From Sipunculus nudus (lineage: Eukaryota; Annelida; Sipuncula; Golfingiida; Sipunculidae): a stretch of 64,000 nt of DNA. Under the pieces are notes generated by a model. The model saw only the letters and a program-made list of their open reading frames with translations, made no database searches and was not told where the DNA came from. The position numbers and the translations under genes were made by a program. Positions 59,562 through 64,000 of this stretch are shown here, piece after piece. Location: positions 54,817,676-54,881,675 of the forward strand of contig CM049316.1 in assembly GCA_026874595.1 (NCBI GenBank), in the 5' to 3' direction. Within the stretch, counting starts at the first letter, position 1. Each line of letters starts with the position of its first letter.

Positions 59562-61007
59562 CAGGGTTGGGATAATTGTATTGTATAATTGTAATTCCCT
59601 GTAATCTGTCATAAATTTTCAAGTAATTGAATGTAATTTATAATTGAACAAAATTCAATTACAAGTAACTGTAATTGTAATAATTACACGGGTCAAAATA
59701 GATGTAATTTTCAATACTTTTCCATTACTTTCCAATTACTTTCCAAAGGCTGGAACATACTCATACCGATCTGGTTACATCAGTGTATCTGCTAATTAGC
59801 TGACACTGAGAGAGTCACAGGAACAAAAGAGGCTAATGATTGGGGAAGGCTGATATCAGGATTACTTCACGTCTGTGGCCCATGAGGTAAATAGAGATAG
59901 GCATCAAGATAGCAGGGCTGTCTCAGTTGGCTGGCTGTAACATTTGAACAGACTCCACTGTTTCCTGTGCCCAGAGACTCTGGGCATGGTATACTGGTTT
60001 TACTATCTGTCATACCAAGGAGTTTACACTGTTTTCCCTGTAAACTCCTTGGTCATACATAATTAAGAAGCTAAACATGGTGAATGCACTGGATTTCATT
60101 ACCTTTTCCCATGAATATTTTCATTACATCAAATTGTAATATATATTCAGCCTGAATATATTTATATGAATTATTCACATGAAATGTTTGCAATAATGAG
60201 TTTAGTGAAATCACATTGTAATTAAACTTCCAGTATTTATGAAATAACTTAAATCAGCATTGACAGTAAAGACATTAGGATTAATGAGTTGATAAATGTG
60301 TAGGGTAACTGTTTAGGATTAAGGTAGTCGCAAAAAAAGTTTTTTTTCCATCATCAAAGGTTTGAACCAACAATTATTTCCACATGTGCTCCAACTTGCA
60401 CGTGCCAGTGTTATCCAGAAGCAGGACATTTTTTCCAATGAAAAAATAATATGTGATAAAAGAATATTAGATGATTTTTTTTTTGCACAAATGACTTCAA
60501 GATAATATGTTTAAAATATAGTTTACCCATATATGCTTTGAGATATTTCTATTTTGTGTCAAAACACTAATTCAGCAAATGTTTCAATGCCTGATATTAT
60601 AAAAAAATACACACAATGTTCATATATGATGATGACAGCCGGTTTTGCCATTCAATAAGAGTAGTTTAAATTTGAACATTATGTAATGATATATTATCAT
60701 TAGTATAGCTGTTGTGCACTTTATTATATGAAACCAGACTGGATATTTTTTGTTTGCAGTTTTTCCTTTTATATATTTTTTCAGTTGGCCTTTCTACCAT
60801 GAATGATACTTTATATGAAACCATGCCTCTTTATATTATATTTTTTAATAAAGTAATTGAAAGTTATTAATTACTTTAAAAAAATAATCGTAATTTAATC
60901 ATAACTTTCTTAAATTTAAATAATTTGTAATATTAATTGTTATTGTGATTTATGGAAGTAATTGAAAATATAATGATTAATTGTCAATGTAATTGGCCCC
61001 AACCATG
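59562..61007. mobile_element. Non-autonomous hAT transposon with perfect 8-bp target duplication
   Basis: The left end CAGGGTTGGGATAATTGTAT and the right end, read on the minus strand as CATGGTTGGGGCCAATTACA, are terminal inverted repeats. GCTGAGGG lies directly outside both ends (59554-59561 and 61008-61015), an exact 8-bp duplication. Subterminal regions are rich in TAATTACA/TGTAATTA words (59580-59720 and 60845-60990). There is no transposase frame across 1.45 kb. Known: an 8-bp duplication and CAGGG ends define hAT elements. Confidence 0.9.
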
Positions 61008-61015
61008 GCTGAGGG

Positions 61016-61450
61016 GTATTAGGCCTTATGTCTTACACCGTCATTGATATGTTTTGCTGTCCTCCAAGCGGAGCTTTTTTATGGTGGTCCGAAGGTCTCA
61101 TCCGCGTGGGCCACCATACTTTTTAGAGACAAATTTGTCGTGTGTTAAAAGCGGGGACCTCTGACACACGCACACTTAAGCCCGTTCCTACCTACATTAG
61201 TCATTATCATGATGTCTTTCAAGCAGGGAACCCCTTGACCCTCTGACCTCAAAATCAATAGGGTACTTCATCTGTGGGTGGGTGAACCATATGTGAAGGT
61301 TGAAGGTTTTGGTCAAATGGCTTGGCTTAAAATCGGTCGACAAGCCAAATTCCTGACGGACGGACACACGGACGGACTTGGTCAGAAATGGAGGCGTTCT
61401 TGGCACTACGTCCCTTCCTTCAACTTCCTTGCGAGGGGATAATAAGGCGA
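61016..61450. repeat. Repeat remnants with ACGG microsatellite
   Basis: A hairpin-forming pair ATGGTGG / CCACCAT lies at 61081-61119. One unit of the 96-bp repeat is at 61138-61225. A further segment (61225-61400) ends in GACGGACGGACACACGGACG, as in the tails of the HINE-like elements. The minus-strand frame 61197-61457 overlaps this and is not considered coding. Confidence 0.55.
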
Positions 61451-61996
61451 AGATCACTTCATATCTATAATTTGAATAGGGTCGGCCCTCTCACCCATAC
61501 TTATGCATGGACATTCAGAACCTTAAAGAAATCTAAATCGAAATCTATTTTTTAGCTTTAGTTTCCTTAGTTAGAGCCGGGGAAGAGCAACGGTCTTCTT
61601 TACGCATGGCTTCACCCTTAATTTTCTTACCACCATTAATGGTTGCTGCTGCCATTTAATTATTTTCACTTTGCGAGCATACCTAAAGGATGACTGGAAA
61701 TTGATCCTTCCATAATAATTTGCATTATGGGCTTGAAGACCTGATAGCGGCAAATAAGTATTGATTAGGAATAATTCATTGAGGCATAATACATGTAATC
61801 TGATATGTACATGGTCAAATTAGCTTAATTAAACATATAAGCAGTGGGGACAAGAACATGATGCTTCCATATGTCCTATGTATTATAATGCGAAGTTCTG
61901 ACTTCATGCATGTGCATAATAGATTCCCCATAAGATAGAGTTTTAGAGTAACTTATTCTGACCAGGAGATAAACCAACTCCTAAAAAGATATACAA
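61451..61996. other. No recognised feature
   Basis: Sequence flanking the satellite; no repeat unit or protein similarity seen. Confidence 0.35.
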
Positions 61997-63909
61997 TTCG
62001 CTATATTACGACCATCCCGCTAACATGATGACTTCGCTATATTACGATCACCACGCTAACATGATGACTTCGCCATATAACGACCAACCCGCTAAAATGA
62101 TGACTTCGCTATATTATGACGACCCCAGCCAAAATGATGACTTCGCAATATTACGACCAACACACTTACATGATGACTTCGCTATATACGACCACCACGC
62201 TAACATGATGTCTTCGTAATATTACGACCACCACGCTAACATGATGACTTCGTAATATTACGACCACCACGCTAACATGATGACTTCGTAATGTTACGAC
62301 CACCACGCTAACATGATGACTTCGTAATATTACGACCACCCCGCTAACATGATGACTTCGCTATATTACGACCACGCCGCTAACAAGATGACTTCGTAAT
62401 ATTACGACCACCACGCTAACATGATGACTTCGTAATATTACGACCACCACGCTAACAAGATGACTTCGTAATATTACGACCACCACGCTAACATGATGAC
62501 TTCGTAATATTACGACCACCACGCTAACATGATGACTTCGTAATATTACGACCACCCCAGCCAAAATGATGACTTCGCAATATTGCGACCAACACACTTA
62601 CATGATGACTTCGCTGTATTACGACCATATCGCTAACATGATGACTTCGCTATATTACGACCACCACGCTAACATGATGACTTCGCTGTATCACGACCAT
62701 ATCGCTGACATGATGACTTCGCTATATTACGACCACCCCGCTAACATGATGACTTCGCTATATTACGACCACCCCGCTAAAATGTTGACTTCGCTATATA
62801 ACGACCAACACACTTACATGATGACTTCGCTGTATCACGACCATATCGCTAACATGATGACTTCGCTATGTTACGACCACCACGCTAACATGATGACTTC
62901 GTAATATTACGACCACCACGCTAACATGATGACTTCGTAATATTACGACCACCACGCTAACATGATGACTTCGTAATATTACGACCACCCCAGCCAAAAT
63001 GATGACTTCGCAATATTGCGACCAACACACTTACATGATGACTTCGCTGTATTACGACCATATCGCTAACATGATGACTTCGCTATATTACGACCACCAC
63101 GCTAACATGATGACTTCGCTGTATCACGACCATATCGCTAACATGATGACTTCGCTATATTACGACCATCCCGCTAACATGATGACTTCGCTATATTACG
63201 ACCACCCCGCTAAAATGATGACTTCGCTATATAACGACCAACACACTTACATGATGACTTCGCTGTATCACGACCATATCGCTAACATGATGACTTCGCT
63301 ATGTTACGACCACCACGCTAACATGATGACTTCGTAATATTACGACCACCACGCTAACATGATGACTTCGTAATATTACGACCACCACGCTAACATGATG
63401 ACTTCGTAATATTACGACCAACCCGCTTACATGATGACTTCGTAATATTACGACCACCACGCTAACATGATGACTCTGTAATATTACGACCACCACGCTT
63501 ACATGATGACTTCGAAATATTACGACCATCCCGCTAACACGATGACTTCGTAATATTACGACCACCCGGCTAACATGATGACTTCGTAATATTAAGACCA
63601 CCCCGCTAACATGATGACTTCGTAATATTACGACCAATACGCAAACATGATGACTTCGCTATATTACGACCACCACTCTAACATGATGACTTCGTAAAAT
63701 TACGACCACCACGCTAACATGATGACTTCGTAATATTACGACCACCACGCTAACATGATGACTTCGTAATATTACGACCACCACGCTTACATGATGACTT
63801 CGCTATATTACGACGACCACGCTAACATGATGACTTCGCTATATAACGACCACCCCGCTAACATGATGACTTCGCTATATTACGACCACCACGCTAACAT
63901 GATGACTTC
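61997..63909. repeat. 36-bp satellite array, about 53 copies
   Basis: The monomer is 36 bp: ATGATGACTTCGTAATATTA followed by CGACCACCACGCTAAC. Two main forms alternate, TCGTAATATTACGA (a perfect 14-bp palindrome, about nineteen exact occurrences) and TCGCTATATTACGA. Because 36 is a multiple of three, the CTATAT form is open in frame on the plus strand (62566-62904 and 62999-63337) and much of the array is open on the minus strand. These frames have only the repeat as content, with no conserved ends, and I do not call them genes. Variant units (CAGCCAAAATG, CCAACACACTTAC) recur every 433 bp, showing higher-order structure. The right border is sharp at 63909. Confidence 0.97.
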
Positions 63910-64000
63910 AATCATCAAATTTGTTATTTCTCAAGAAAGTTTAATGCAAACCAGAAAAACTACTGCACTTTTGGGTTTGATTTTGGCATTGCACAATTTG

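Noticed and set aside
62566-63637. Long repetitive open frames on both strands of the satellite as a repeat-protein gene
   Set aside because: The 36-bp period keeps frames open automatically, about half of the units have a stop in the plus frame, and both strands are open at once. There are no unique ends or signals.
61997-63909. CRISPR array
   Set aside because: The 36-bp unit is contiguous with no spacers, and the DNA is clearly eukaryotic.
61997-63909. Integrated geminivirus or circovirus origin
   Set aside because: Only the nine-base motif matches. There is no Rep or capsid sequence and no iteron arrangement, so it is kept only as a motif observation.

Overview
This is a stretch of animal genomic DNA, most likely from a bivalve mollusc, made almost entirely of transposable-element remains. 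I found no intact host protein gene, rRNA or convincing tRNA gene. The bivalve assignment is an inference. It rests on abundant short elements that combine a palindromic 5' head, tandem core repeats carrying GGTGGCGCCACC, ACGG-type microsatellites and inverted subterminal repeats. This is the layout of the 'pearl' / Helentron-associated (HINE) elements described from bivalves. No database search could be run.

Layout. 0.25-1.46 kb is a non-autonomous DNA transposon with CAGTGGAACCCC termini and a TA duplication (pogo/Tigger-like). 4.1-39.3 kb is a dense field of HINE-like elements. I separate them by their ends into five groups: (1) AACAAGGGACCCATGGGTCA heads with GCTCAGCTGA subterminal repeats; (2) AACAAGGCCTACAGGCCTAA heads with GCGAACCTGTG repeats; (3) TAGAATATGGGTAGTCGACA heads with GTATCTGC repeats; (4) a tail with a GC-rich TATGCCCC hairpin; (5) AACAAGAGCACCGC heads. 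Several are nested. At 32.0-39.3 kb a group 1 element holds two group 2-ended insertions, and one of those holds a group 3 element. Uninterrupted relatives elsewhere in the window (15.9-18.6 kb and 6.7 kb) serve as empty sites. A small hAT-like MITE lies at 20.7-21.1 kb.

43.6-50.7 kb is a decayed LTR retrotransposon on the minus strand, with LTRs of about 740 bp, a tRNA-Pro-type primer site and a polypurine tract. Its proteins are of Ty3/gypsy type (CCHC gag, aspartic protease, zinc-binding and DDE integrase, GPY/F module, YIDD reverse transcriptase, RNase H). The integrase lies upstream of the reverse transcriptase, which is the unusual Gmr1-like order. Its gag-protease region carries a separate 569-bp insertion flanked by a perfect 17-bp duplication.

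50.8-61.5 kb holds a LINE reverse-transcriptase relic, a diverged 1.15-kb duplication whose second copy carries two gene-like blocks, a solo LTR related to the 43.6-kb element, a tRNA-like sequence inside a short inverted repeat, and a 1.45-kb hAT element with a perfect 8-bp target duplication. 62.0-63.9 kb is a satellite of about 53 copies of a 36-bp unit, organised partly as a 433-bp higher-order repeat. Many of its units carry the perfect palindrome TCGTAATATTACGA.
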